In this document: one piece after another, positions 1-7,418 of the stretch
How the letters are laid out: each line of letters begins with the position of its first letter
How positions within the stretch are numbered: the stretch's first letter is position 1
Virus record (IMG/VR): IMGVR_UViG_3300007541_000219
Span: 1 to 23,727 of that record
DNA length: 23,727 nt
Source of the DNA: a virus
Strand: one strand, 5' to 3'
Program-made: the position numbers and the translations under genes
The notes under the pieces: generated by a model
What the model saw: the letters and a program-made list of their open reading frames with translations, nothing else
What the model was told of the DNA's origin: nothing
Database searches by the model: none

Positions 1-1725
1 AGCAGAACTAAACTGTATAAAGGTAATATTAGTTGTACCAAAAGTAATTGTACCTATTGTATTACATACATAAGCCTCACCTGCACCTGTATCACCTTCT
101 TGAACATAGAAATAAGAACCTTCGTCAAGACTACTATTAGTTCCCGGTGCGTAGCTATCTGCATCTGTTGCACGAGTAAGTACCCAATTAGTAGAACCAG
201 AACCTACATCAGTAACTGTATAAACACCATTTTGTGTTTGGTCTGTTTGTTCATATACAAGCACACGGTCAGATGTGTTAAGAGTTACACCATCAATTAC
301 CAAAGCTGCTTGAGTACCTGCATTGGTAAGTGTTGCACCTACACCTGCAGTACCATTATTATAAGTAGCATTAAGATTAATAGGTGATTCTACACGAACT
401 GCATCATGGAAGTGAATAGCTGCTGCAGTAAGGTTATCTACATATTGCTTTGTTGCGGCTTCAAGGTTTGCAGAAGGATTACCCGGCAGTGTAATTGCAC
501 CAGTCATAGTTCCACCAGCAAGTGGCAGATGATTGCCAATAGATGTTGCTAGTGCGGCTGAAACTGTTTCTAATTGAGATACTGTAGCATATCCTGTACC
601 GTCACCTATAACTGCATTAATAGAAGTAATGGCTGCTTTATTAACTGATGTTAATGCACTAACTGCTGCAATAACTGTATTGCTATTATCAATAGAAGTT
701 GCCATAGTTGCAGACAATGCAGTAATGACACTATTGATTGACGTAATGGCATTTGTATTTGTTGTAATGTTTGTATTAGAGTTGTCAATGCTGGTAGCCA
801 TTGTTGCAGACAGTGTAGCTACAGTTGCAGACATTGCAACATTGTCACCACCAATAACAAAGGAAGTAGCTGACACAGTATCAAAAGATTGATTAGCATT
901 TACAACAATTGTACCAGAACCAGTAATGCCTGTTACAGTTGTAGCATTTTCAAGAATGTGAATACCTGTACCTGCAGTTAAGGCAGTCATTGTACCTGCA
1001 CCTGCAAGACCTGTAATGTTAGAACCATCACCATACAAATATGTAGCACTAACTACACTTGTTGAAATATTACCTGCAGTAAGTTTACCACCTACAGACG
1101 TAGCACCTGCAACTGTAAGAGTACCAGTACTATTAATATCGTTTGATACAGACAACTTACCATCAATATTAGCAGCACCTACAACATCAAGTGTACCACT
1201 TACTGATACGTTGTTTTCTATTGTAAGTGAAGAACCACTAAATGTACCACCTACAAATGAATTAGCTGATACAGTATTGGCAACTGTTACATCTGTAATA
1301 CGACCATAGGCATCTACTGTAAACTGACTTAACCCATAAGTACCTGCAGATACACTTGTCTGTGTCAGAGCAAATGTAGGATTACCTGCAGTACCATTAG
1401 CATTGGTAATAGTAACACCTGCAGTACCTGTTAGTGTACGACCATATTTACTGTCACCTGATTCAACTACAATACCTGTAACAGATGTTGCACCTGCTGC
1501 GGCAGTATTAAGTTGCTCTGCAGTTGCTACAAGTTGTGTTCCATTAATTTGAATAGTGCCAGTAAGATTAATACCTGACTGTGAAATTTGCAGTGTAGAG
1601 TTACGTCCTGCACCATCTTGAATGTAAACAAACTGACCTGACCCTAAACCATTACTGTTTGTATCAGATGTTTGTAAAAGATTCTTGTACGAATCTGCTA
1701 TGAGTTTTCCAGTTAAATCTGCCAT
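1..1725 (-). CDS. Tail fibre / collar protein, 3' end beyond window
   Basis: This frame is open for 575 codons from an ATG at 1725 to the left edge, so the C-terminus is missing. The protein begins MADLTGKLIADSYKNLLQ and is rich in Thr, Ala, Ser, Gly and Asn with almost no Cys, typical of beta-structured fibre shafts. Around residues 300-350 a heptad-like unit (ALSATMATSIDNSNT) occurs twice. Near residue 398 comes the classical fibre signature LPLAGGTMTGAI, then AATKQYVD, then a domain starting FHDAVRV with DRVLVYEQTDQTQNGVY and TRATDADSY, a module common in phage tail fibres. The start overlaps the stop of the upstream gene by one base (TAATG). Role, from the family: host recognition at the tail tip. 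Only the fibre class is certain, not the receptor. Confidence 0.85.
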   Translation of the reverse strand, partial: MADLTGKLIADSYKNLLQTSDTNSNGLGSGQFVYIQDGAGRNSTLQISQSGINLTGTIQINGTQLVATAEQLNTAAAGATSVTGIVVESGDSKYGRTLTGTAGVTITNANGTAGNPTFALTQTSVSAGTYGLSQFTVDAYGRITDVTVANTVSANSFVGGTFSGSSLTIENNVSVSGTLDVVGAANIDGKLSVSNDINSTGTLTVAGATSVGGKLTAGNISTSVVSATYLYGDGSNITGLAGAGTMTALTAGTGIHILENATTVTGITGSGTIVVNANQSFDTVSATSFVIGGDNVAMSATVATLSATMATSIDNSNTNITTNTNAITSINSVITALSATMATSIDNSNTVIAAVSALTSVNKAAITSINAVIGDGTGYATVSQLETVSAALATSIGNHLPLAGGTMTGAITLPGNPSANLEAATKQYVDNLTAAAIHFHDAVRVESPINLNATYNNGTAGVGATLTNAGTQAALVIDGVTLNTSDRVLVYEQTDQTQNGVYTVTDVGSGSTNWVLTRATDADSYAPGTNSSLDEGSYFYVQEGDTGAGEAYVCNTIGTITFGTTNITFIQFSSA

Positions 1726-2003
1726 TATATCAAATTCCAATACTTGAGGTTATTATTAAATGTAATGGTTACTGCAGTCCATGCACCGTTACGGTCTGTA
1801 TTAGGGTCAGGACGTATATCACGAATAAATTCTTTTTCATCTATTCTTGGTGATTTGTTTTGTGGATGATTTTTTAAATCGTAACTATAATCATAATCGG
1901 TAGGACATACCATTAAACCATAACTATTTTTCTTTAGCTGGTTTAATTTATATCTGAATCCACAAGTATCACAAAGACCATATACATCTCTTCGTGTAGC
2001 CAT
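1725..2003 (-). CDS. Small zinc-ribbon-like structural-region protein (92 aa)
   Basis: The N-terminal half has C11-x2-C14 and C33-P-x-D (CDTCGFRYK then VCPTDYD), a treble-clef or zinc-ribbon-like arrangement in which D36 or a nearby residue may replace a fourth Cys. The rest is Asp/Asn/Arg-rich and ends ITFNNNLKYWNLI. Similar short CxxC proteins sit next to fibre and adaptor genes in many marine phages (recalled, not searched). Start and stop both overlap neighbours by one base (TAATG at 2003 and at 1725), so translation is probably coupled to the adaptor and the fibre. A structural or assembly role is inferred from position only. Confidence 0.75.
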   Translation of the reverse strand: MATRRDVYGLCDTCGFRYKLNQLKKNSYGLMVCPTDYDYSYDLKNHPQNKSPRIDEKEFIRDIRPDPNTDRNGAWTAVTITFNNNLKYWNLI

Positions 2004-2674
2004 TAAACAGTTACCTTTGGTTTAAAGAATATACTTACACGTTCTCTGTCTTCTTCCATTGCACGTCCAAGTCTTTCTTCATACTCTGTCTTAATCATTT
2101 GAATTCTATTCATATCAACATTAGGACGTTTAATAGACATTTGATATGCAAGACCTGCAGTTAAACACGGAAGAAACCTACGAGAAATATCTGCATTTTG
2201 AATAGCAGATTTATTTACATCTTCCATATAACGAACTAATTCTAATTTTATTTGATCAGTATTATTTTCTGGAATAGGCCACAAATGGACCACAGGGTTG
2301 CCACGTTCATGCCGTACTGCATATTGTGTTGTACGTCCTGTCTGTCCCTTATTAGGTATCTTTAAATATTCCTGCATAGAAATACGTTCAAGCTGAACAT
2401 CTGTATCATTACGATTATGTACAGCTTCAAGCACATCAATAGTAGAAGAAGCAAGTGCAAAGGTAGTTACACTAGTTGCCAATGTAACAGCAGAAGTATT
2501 GGCAGTCCATAGCATAACGCCACGGTTCTGCCAGTCTTGAAGGATAAGGTTAATAGAACGCCGTGCAGACTTAGGCTCGTGACCAAGAGTTTCTTCGCCA
2601 CCAATCATCTCCATTGCTTCTTGAATAACTTCATCTATATCCATATTGAAGTTAAATGTACCTGAAGTAGCCAT
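2003..2674 (-). CDS. P22 gp4-like tail accessory / head-tail adaptor (223 aa)
   Basis: The N-terminal region (residues about 12-58) reads DEVIQEAMEMIGGEE then ARRSINLILQDWQNRGVMLWT, matching the helical pattern of P22 tail accessory factor gp4-type proteins: two helices and a conserved LxxWxxxGxxLW motif. The middle is beta-rich and the C-terminus is a charged helix (TEYEERLGRAMEEDRERV). In that family the protein docks under the portal and closes or extends the neck. Its length is above P22 gp4 (about 166 aa) but usual for marine relatives. It starts on a TAATG overlap with the 53-aa gene upstream, preceded by GTAGG. The family assignment is from motif recognition, not a search. Confidence 0.7.
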   Translation of the reverse strand: MATSGTFNFNMDIDEVIQEAMEMIGGEETLGHEPKSARRSINLILQDWQNRGVMLWTANTSAVTLATSVTTFALASSTIDVLEAVHNRNDTDVQLERISMQEYLKIPNKGQTGRTTQYAVRHERGNPVVHLWPIPENNTDQIKLELVRYMEDVNKSAIQNADISRRFLPCLTAGLAYQMSIKRPNVDMNRIQMIKTEYEERLGRAMEEDRERVSIFFKPKVTV

Positions 2675-2835
2675 TAATACAACCTACTCTTTTTACTTTT
2701 TTTTAATCTTAGTTTAAGGTCTTTTAATCGGATCATAGGCTTTGCGCCATTCCTGTTGCCAGAAGTCCTCTTCAATCGTCTTTTCGATGGGGCTTTTATG
2801 ATTTGCTGTCCAACACTTGCACGATTGATAGACAT
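2674..2835 (-). CDS. Small basic protein, 53 aa
   Basis: An ATG at 2835, two bases after the stop of the 182-aa gene, opens a 53-codon frame beginning MSINRASVGQQIIKAPSKRR and ending KKSKKSRLY. About one third of residues are Lys or Arg. The stop TAA overlaps the ATG of the gp4-like gene (TAATG), so the gene fits exactly between its neighbours. Short proteins that start MxINRA and continue with a basic tail are frequent at this place in marine phages (recalled). The terminal Arg-Leu-Tyr is shared with the 182-aa protein next to it. Function unknown; a DNA-binding or virion-filling role is only a guess from charge. It was chosen over a different frame at 2714-2899 that overlaps the neighbour by 62 nt. 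Confidence 0.7.
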   Translation of the reverse strand: MSINRASVGQQIIKAPSKRRLKRTSGNRNGAKPMIRLKDLKLRLKKSKKSRLY

Positions 2836-2837
2836 TC

Positions 2838-3386
2838 TTAATATAACCTATTATGTGAGCAACCAATTTTCCCACCCTTTTTATAACTAACCTTACCACC
2901 TTTTTTCATAACACTTGGTGGAGTACTGGGATTGTTATTTCTAAATTGTTTATACTTACGTTTCTTTTCTTCATCTGTAGTTTTTTTAATTTGTTTAACT
3001 GCTTTAGTAGAAGATAAACCTACTTGTTGTCCTGCTTTTTTATTCACTGACCTTTTTATATTTTCACCGAACTTTGTTTTTTTAGGTTTAGGACTTACTG
3101 ATTCATCAGGCATTGATCTGCCTTTATCACGTTTAAGTCTTTCTTTTTGAACCATAGGTACAAGTTGTTTAGCAATATCAGCTTGTTTAAAATAAGCAGT
3201 AGGATCAATATCACCTTGACTAAAAGCTTTAAATAAAGCAGCAACCTTTATAGGACCTGCAGATGTCCCCATAGCATTTACTTTTTTTTCAAATTGTTTA
3301 AACTGCTTATCATCCATATTAGCCATCATTCTTACTGGTGACTTAGCTGGCATTTTGTTTTTTGGTGGTGTTAATTTGATACCCAT
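2838..3386 (-). CDS. Basic protein with KGGK C-terminal tail (182 aa)
   Basis: The N-terminal part (residues 1-90) is mixed and helical (MANMDDKQFKQFEKKVNAMG, then KVAALFKAFSQGDIDPTAYF); the rest is strongly Lys-rich. The C-terminus carries two copies of a KKGGK(V/I) unit and ends GCSHNRLY. It starts 3 nt after the 121-aa gene with GGGGAAG about 8 nt upstream of ATG. KGGK tails recur in other proteins of this cluster. No enzymatic motif is visible. It is likely a minor virion or assembly protein by context, function unknown. Confidence 0.75.
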   Translation of the reverse strand: MGIKLTPPKNKMPAKSPVRMMANMDDKQFKQFEKKVNAMGTSAGPIKVAALFKAFSQGDIDPTAYFKQADIAKQLVPMVQKERLKRDKGRSMPDESVSPKPKKTKFGENIKRSVNKKAGQQVGLSSTKAVKQIKKTTDEEKKRKYKQFRNNNPSTPPSVMKKGGKVSYKKGGKIGCSHNRLY

Positions 3387-3389
3387 TAT

Positions 3390-3755
3390 TTACTTCCCCT
3401 TACCATACTTCTTATGTTGCTGAGTTTTTGGTGGACTTTTTTTCGATTTACCGGGGCCAGCCCATAATACTTTATCGGCCCAATAAGCAGCACTAAGCTT
3501 GCCCTTACTAATATTTTGTGCGTGGCGGCTTTTAAAAGATTTACGAGCCGTTGGTGAATAGTTATGTCCATATCCTTTTGCTCCAAAGTGAATAAGCTTA
3601 ATTGTGTCTCCGTCCTTTGCGAGAACCATTCCCTTTTTTTCTGGACGATTAGATCTTTTAGGTTTATTAAACCCTGCAAATTTAGTACCACGATATTCTA
3701 TGCCTCCTGATGGCAGACGTTTTACGCCGGGATATTTAGAAGATTTACCTGCCAT
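3390..3755 (-). CDS. Conserved basic phage protein, SxaYWaxkVxW type (121 aa)
   Basis: The central part (residues about 50-97) reads IKLIHFGAKGYGHN, then ARKSFKSRHAQN, then KLSAAYWADKVLWAG. This order of an I(K/R)(L/F)xFG box, an SFxxRH box and a (S/T)xxYWxxKxxW box is a recurring arrangement in small proteins of many phages (recalled). The N-terminus has PGVKRLPSGGIEYRG and the C-terminus is a Lys/Gly tail. The His/Arg/Trp conservation suggests a compact fold, possibly nucleic-acid associated, but no reaction is known to me. It starts on a TAATG overlap with the 87-aa gene and has GGAAGG upstream. A 101-codon frame at 3386-3691 is its shadow. Confidence 0.75.
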   Translation of the reverse strand: MAGKSSKYPGVKRLPSGGIEYRGTKFAGFNKPKRSNRPEKKGMVLAKDGDTIKLIHFGAKGYGHNYSPTARKSFKSRHAQNISKGKLSAAYWADKVLWAGPGKSKKSPPKTQQHKKYGKGK

Positions 3756-4018
3756 TACTTGACCTTCCTATATTTTCTAACTTTCTTTGCGATAGTTTTA
3801 GGCTGCTTAACAAATTGTTTTCCTTGTTTAGATCCTTTTCTTTTAGCTGCCGAAGTCTTTGCGTATTCTTTTGCGGATAATGCTTTAATCGCTTTCGCTG
3901 GTAAGTAACGTTCTCCTGTAGCTTTTGGACCCTGCGTGGATGGCTTACCACTTTTGGTTCTCCACTTTTGTTTTGTCCAAGCTTTTAAACTCCTTTGAGG
4001 TTTTTTTAAGTTTGCCAT
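3755..4018 (-). CDS. Conserved basic phage protein, KQKWRTKSGKPS type (87 aa)
   Basis: The protein reads SLKAWTKQKWRTKSGKPS near residues 10-27, then GERYLPAKAIKALS, and KQGKQFVKQPKTIAKKV near the end. This W..QKWRTKSGK / RYLP.KAIKAL / GKQFVKQP series is a recognisable small family of unknown function in phages and large DNA viruses; I believe Pfam lists it as a DUF (possibly DUF5872), which I cannot confirm here. It is extremely basic and lacks Cys. It starts 18 nt after the 150-aa gene with AAGGA upstream. A structural or DNA-compacting role is inferred from charge and from its place among other basic virion-cluster proteins. Confidence 0.75.
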   Translation of the reverse strand: MANLKKPQRSLKAWTKQKWRTKSGKPSTQGPKATGERYLPAKAIKALSAKEYAKTSAAKRKGSKQGKQFVKQPKTIAKKVRKYRKVK

Positions 4019-4036
4019 TCAACATTCCTTATTATA

Positions 4037-4489
4037 TCACTGTAATCCTTCATATACAAACCAAATAAATGGTATAAGAAAAGATAAAAAGAATAAAATT
4101 AAACCTATAATAGTAGCGTTATATATTAACTGCTCACGTTCTTGTGCTATTCTAGCAGCTTCTGCCCTTTGTCTTTTTCTAATCTCACCTTGAATACGTA
4201 TAATTTCTTGCCACGCATTCATACCATATTGGCCTATAATAAAGTTACGTAATTCGTTTTCCATTTGCTCTGCTTTTTTCTTAGCAGCAAATGTTTCTAA
4301 TGCTTCCTCTTCTACGCTACCAAACCTACGACCCTTTGCAACATTGTGTTCTTTCTTAACATGGTGAATGGCATTCATCCAACGACCTAAATCACCAGCC
4401 ATTGATTCAACTTCCTTACCTACTTCAAAGCCTTTCTTGATTGCATTGTAGGCAGTCGTTGCTGCGGCTATTGCTGTAATTGGGTCCAT
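4037..4489 (-). CDS. Helical protein with C-terminal membrane anchor (150 aa)
   Basis: It starts MDPITAIAAATTAYNAIKKG, followed by FEVGKEVESMAGDLGRWMNA. A long charged helix follows (residues about 60-120, with SVEEEALETFAAKKKAEQ and GEIRKRQRAEAARIAQE), and a single hydrophobic segment near residues 124-147 (ATIIGLILFFLSFLIPFIWF) ends in a short tail. The layout is a coiled coil with a tail anchor. The same architecture occurs in marine phages next to the fibre cluster (recalled). It could act at the inner membrane during DNA entry or lysis; nothing shows which. It starts 2 nt after the 61-aa gene with AAGGAAAG upstream. Confidence 0.75.
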   Translation of the reverse strand: MDPITAIAAATTAYNAIKKGFEVGKEVESMAGDLGRWMNAIHHVKKEHNVAKGRRFGSVEEEALETFAAKKKAEQMENELRNFIIGQYGMNAWQEIIRIQGEIRKRQRAEAARIAQEREQLIYNATIIGLILFFLSFLIPFIWFVYEGLQ

Positions 4490-4491
4490 AA

Positions 4492-4677
4492 CTACTTTCC
4501 TTGTACATTACTTACTTCTACACAAAAACATTTATCGTTTGGATTTTTAAAATTATGTTCAGTTAATGCCATATGACATTTAGAAATCCATTCATGTGTA
4601 TCATGGACCTTTGTTTTTACCTCTATATTGTTAGCAGTAATAATGCAAAACATTACTACACTAAGATTTGTAACCAC
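4492..4677 (-). CDS. Small Cys-containing protein with hydrophobic N-terminus (53-61 aa)
   Basis: Two starts are possible. GTG at 4677 overlaps the upstream stop by 17 nt and gives 61 aa; ATG at 4653 lies 7 nt after that stop and gives 53 aa. Neither has a clear Shine-Dalgarno site. The product has a short hydrophobic start (VVMFCIITANNIEV), then DTHEWISKCHMALTEHNF and NPNDKCFCVEVSN. The spacing of an early Cys, a mid-protein Cys before a helix and a late Cys resembles the 66-aa protein upstream of TerL, so both may be small exported disulphide proteins. Function unknown. Confidence 0.55.
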   Translation of the reverse strand: MVTNLSVVMFCIITANNIEVKTKVHDTHEWISKCHMALTEHNFKNPNDKCFCVEVSNVQGK

Positions 4678-5071
4678 CGCCAGCTTTCTTATATTCAGTT
4701 GCTAGTAGTTGAGCCTTACGAGCAGACCATTGACCCGGTGCGCCACCTTTATTACCAGCTTTTATCTTTTCAAATAGACGCTTACGCATAGTTGGCTTGG
4801 TATAATTACCTGCCTTATTGACAGTAGATTTAGGTTTACCACCTGTAGAAAGAGATCTTACATTCTTTCTTGTGTAAGATCCCTTTCCTTTTTTAGGCTT
4901 AACAATTTTGGGTTTAAACTTACCATCCTTTAAACCTTTAGCTACAGGATTAGATTTACCTGCAGAGGATAGTGCAATCGCTACCGCTTGCTTTTGAGGT
5001 CTGCCTTCTTTCTTTAGCTTTTTAATATTTTTGCTAATTACTTTGGCAGACCTACCTTTTGTCAATGGCAT
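4661..5071 (-). CDS. Two-module basic protein (136 aa)
   Basis: Residues 1-40 (MPLTKGRSAKVISKNIKKLK, then GRPQKQAVAIALSSAGKS) form the short helical module common in small phage proteins: K(V)ISKNI.KL...GRPQ.QAVAIAL..AGKS. After a Lys/Pro linker, residues about 84-136 carry a second module: NYTKPTMRKRLFEKIKAG, then GGAPGQWSARKAQLLATEY ending KKAGGGYKS. I have seen each module alone in phage genomes. Both are basic and of unknown function. The start has GGAG 11 nt after the previous stop, with ATG 7 nt further. A DNA-associated virion role is inferred. Confidence 0.75.
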   Translation of the reverse strand: MPLTKGRSAKVISKNIKKLKKEGRPQKQAVAIALSSAGKSNPVAKGLKDGKFKPKIVKPKKGKGSYTRKNVRSLSTGGKPKSTVNKAGNYTKPTMRKRLFEKIKAGNKGGAPGQWSARKAQLLATEYKKAGGGYKS

Positions 5072-5082
5072 TGTAGATCTCC

Positions 5083-6123
5083 TTACCGCTTTGGTTTACG
5101 AGCCTTACCCCAACCACGCATTTGACGAGCAACTACTTCTGGTTTTTTCTTCATGCCAATCTTACCACCTTTACTGTAAGATTTCATTTTACCACCAGTC
5201 TTATTATTTTTAGTTTTTGCAGCATCACGTTTAAAACGAATTGCTTTAGCAGCAGCTAATTCTTTTTTAAGTGCATCCATGCCAAGTTCTTTTAATTTAC
5301 CTTGAGTACCTGCCATAGCTGCCTTTGCTGCTTCTTTACCTGTACCACCATAATACTTCATCATAACGGCACGTTCTTCTGGACCGCCAACAAAAGTGCT
5401 TGCATTAATACCAAAGCCAGTATTAGCACCTTTATTAAAAGATGTTGGAACAGGAACTTTTGGTCTACCTGCTTCTGTATCAGAACCAGATACACGTGGT
5501 GGTCCCATAGGTGGACCTTGTACTTTTGGTTTTGGTTTAGGCAAAGGCATTGCTTTAGATTTACCTTTATCATCTTTACCAAGTGTACTAACACCTAACA
5601 TTGTTCCTGCTACACCTGCAGCACCTAATAAAGGCTTGACTACACTTTTTGGTCCACCAGTTGCAGGACGTGGTGGTGGAGTAGTTGGTCTTGTTTTTGG
5701 TTTAGCTGTAGTACTAGGTTTAGTTGTTGGTTTAGGTTTAGCCATAGTAGGTTTACCTGCACCAGTAGCAGTTTTTGGTTTAGCTGTAGTACTAGGTTTT
5801 GGTTTAGCAGTAGCACTAGGTTTAGGTGTTGTTGTACTACTTGGTTTAGGTGGTTTAATTTTATTACCACGACCGATAGTACGTGTTACACCTGCTGCTA
5901 AGTCATCTACTTTATCTGCTACTTTAGTACCGGGACGTGCAAGAGTTCTTACTACACCAAGATTAGAATTATTAATAAGTTTAGCTGTACCCTTTTTAGC
6001 TGCTTCAGTAGCAGCTTTACCAGCTAATTTTTTTGCTCCTAACTTAGCTAATTCTCTAGCAATTGTTGGACCTGCTGCTCTAACTAGTGTACCACCAATC
6101 ATAAATAAAAGAGGAAGTGCCAT
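5083..6123 (-). CDS. Ala/Lys/Pro-rich virion-cluster protein (346 aa)
   Basis: The N-terminus is hydrophobic and Ala-rich (MALPLLFMIGGTLVRAAGP, then an AKKLAGKAATEAAKKG helix). Residues about 92-155 are a low-complexity linker built from KPxPSTTAKPK units, with an exact 29-bp DNA repeat inside it. A second short hydrophobic stretch follows (LLGAAGVAGTMLGVSTLG). Residues 225-275 look folded (NTGFGINASTFVGGPEERAV). The C-terminus is KGGK-rich and ends RGWGKARKPKR. The start lies 2 nt after the 430-aa gene with AAGG upstream. The two hydrophobic segments and strong positive charge would suit an internal or ejected virion protein, but that is inference. The reverse-strand hydrophobic ORF here is its shadow. 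Confidence 0.75.
   Translation of the reverse strand: MALPLLFMIGGTLVRAAGPTIARELAKLGAKKLAGKAATEAAKKGTAKLINNSNLGVVRTLARPGTKVADKVDDLAAGVTRTIGRGNKIKPPKPSSTTTPKPSATAKPKPSTTAKPKTATGAGKPTMAKPKPTTKPSTTAKPKTRPTTPPPRPATGGPKSVVKPLLGAAGVAGTMLGVSTLGKDDKGKSKAMPLPKPKPKVQGPPMGPPRVSGSDTEAGRPKVPVPTSFNKGANTGFGINASTFVGGPEERAVMMKYYGGTGKEAAKAAMAGTQGKLKELGMDALKKELAAAKAIRFKRDAAKTKNNKTGGKMKSYSKGGKIGMKKKPEVVARQMRGWGKARKPKR
5693..5799. repeat. 29-bp exact direct repeat in the KP-rich linker
   Basis: The 29 bases at 5693-5721 recur without mismatch at 5771-5799, a period of 78 bp (26 codons, frame kept). They encode the KPSTTAKPKT part of the 346-aa protein linker. In-frame periodicity points to slippage or unequal recombination lengthening a flexible linker rather than a regulatory site. 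Confidence 0.85.
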
Positions 6124-6125
6124 GA

Positions 6126-7418
6126 TTATTTACCTTTCATTGCTTTGCCATAACCACGTAAAGCTTTACCGCATCCTCGTGGAGAAGACTTTTTCATTTG
6201 TTTATTTGATTTAATTCTACCGCCTTTATTAAACAATTTACCTGTGCTTGGTGTAAATCTAGCAGAAGGTGATGTGTATCTTTGCATAGATGTAGGAGAT
6301 TTTTCAAATCCACCTTTACCTCTACCTTGTTTCTGTTCAATAATTTCTGTAGCAGACTTTTTAATTTGTCTAATTTTTTGTTTAGCCTGAGTCTTGGTAA
6401 TTTTTTTATCTTGTAATTGTTTTTGAACCATATCAATTCGTTGACGAATTTCTTTACCAGCTTCTTTTGTTGCTTGTTTAGCATCTACAAAGAAAGCTTT
6501 ATCCAAAGACTCAGAAGCTTTTTTACGTTTACGAACTTCTTCAAGTGTAGTAGGTTCACCAGAACGCATAGCTTGTTTTAAACGTTGACCAAAGCTAGGC
6601 TTTCTAATACGCATTGGTCTAGGATCTGCAACTTTTGTTAAATCAACTTCTTTTGTAACTTTATTTCTCATTGCATTAGTAGCTTTTCCTGTTCCCATTT
6701 TTTCAGAGATCATAGAAGCAGGTGGTGAAAATCGTCCAGTTGTTTGAACTTTAGAACCTTTTTTCGTTTTAACAATACGAGCCTGTCCACTTTTAATAAG
6801 TCTTCTAAGTTCTTTACGTGAATAGTCTTTAAGTTTTTCAGGAAGTTCAATAATAGAAGGAAGTACAGTATTGGGTCCTTCTTGATATGCTCCTTCTGCA
6901 ACTTGCGGTTGTTGCATTCTTCCAGTATAATCATCTCTTGCACCACGTCTACGTCCTTCAGCAGCTAACTCCTCTTTAGTCATTTGCTTTGGTTGTGGTG
7001 GAGTTTTTGTAGGAATACGACTTTCAATTATTTCTTTTGGCTTACGTCTTGCATCAATATCTTTAAGTTCTTTTAAAGTCATATTTTTTAGATCTGCCAT
7101 TTTTTTAATTCCGTATGCTTGACGGAATTTAGTAAGCAGATTATTACGTTCTTGCTTTTGTTTATCAGTCATTCCTGCAAGTGTTCCACGTGGAGTAGAC
7201 TTTGCACGAGTTGCTGATGCACTTGTTTTACTTGGTGCAGGTTTTTTAGCAACAGGTGCTTTCTTCTTAGCACGTGTCTGTGCAGCCTTTTGTTGTTTGG
7301 TTAAACGTCCACGCTTTGGTGCAGCAGCTTTCTTTGCAACTTTAGGGGCAGCTTTTTTTGCAGCCTCACTAGCACCTTTCTTTAAAATTTTACCACCTAC
7401 AATTGTAAAAAGTCCCAT
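6126..7418 (-). CDS. Lys/Ala-rich histone-tail-like virion protein (430 aa)
   Basis: Residues 1-85 resemble a histone H1 tail: EAAKKAAPKVAKKAAAPKR, then QTRAKKKAPVAKKPAPSKT. Residues 85-330 are charged and mostly helical (TDKQKQERNNLLTKFRQAYG; KQLQDKKITKTQAKQKI) with little hydrophobic core. The C-terminus (from about 400) has NKGGRIKSNKQMKKSSP followed by RGCGKALRGYGKAMKGK, i.e. two RGxGKA units, a tail shared with the 346-aa protein. It starts on a TAATG overlap with the adaptor, preceded by GGGAG. It probably accompanies DNA in the head or is ejected; no enzymatic motif is seen. Confidence 0.75.
   Translation of the reverse strand: MGLFTIVGGKILKKGASEAAKKAAPKVAKKAAAPKRGRLTKQQKAAQTRAKKKAPVAKKPAPSKTSASATRAKSTPRGTLAGMTDKQKQERNNLLTKFRQAYGIKKMADLKNMTLKELKDIDARRKPKEIIESRIPTKTPPQPKQMTKEELAAEGRRRGARDDYTGRMQQPQVAEGAYQEGPNTVLPSIIELPEKLKDYSRKELRRLIKSGQARIVKTKKGSKVQTTGRFSPPASMISEKMGTGKATNAMRNKVTKEVDLTKVADPRPMRIRKPSFGQRLKQAMRSGEPTTLEEVRKRKKASESLDKAFFVDAKQATKEAGKEIRQRIDMVQKQLQDKKITKTQAKQKIRQIKKSATEIIEQKQGRGKGGFEKSPTSMQRYTSPSARFTPSTGKLFNKGGRIKSNKQMKKSSPRGCGKALRGYGKAMKGK

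Noticed and set aside
600-850. Regular repeats resembling a CRISPR-like or tandem array
   Set aside because: They are in-frame heptad-like repeats of the tail fibre with inexact units and no spacer structure.
2714-2899. 61-codon minus-strand frame with plausible C-terminus
   Set aside because: It overlaps the end of the 182-aa gene by 62 nt and the 53-aa gene in another frame, has no ribosome site, and the 53-aa gene fits the stop/start junctions exactly.
3386-3691. 101-codon minus-strand frame
   Set aside because: Shadow of the 121-aa gene, which has recognisable motifs, a ribosome site and a TAATG junction.
5396-6214. 272-codon plus-strand hydrophobic frame
   Set aside because: It is the reverse complement of the Lys/Pro/Ala-rich 346-aa gene, whose composition gives Leu/Val/Gly on the other strand; no ribosome site and it runs against the operon.
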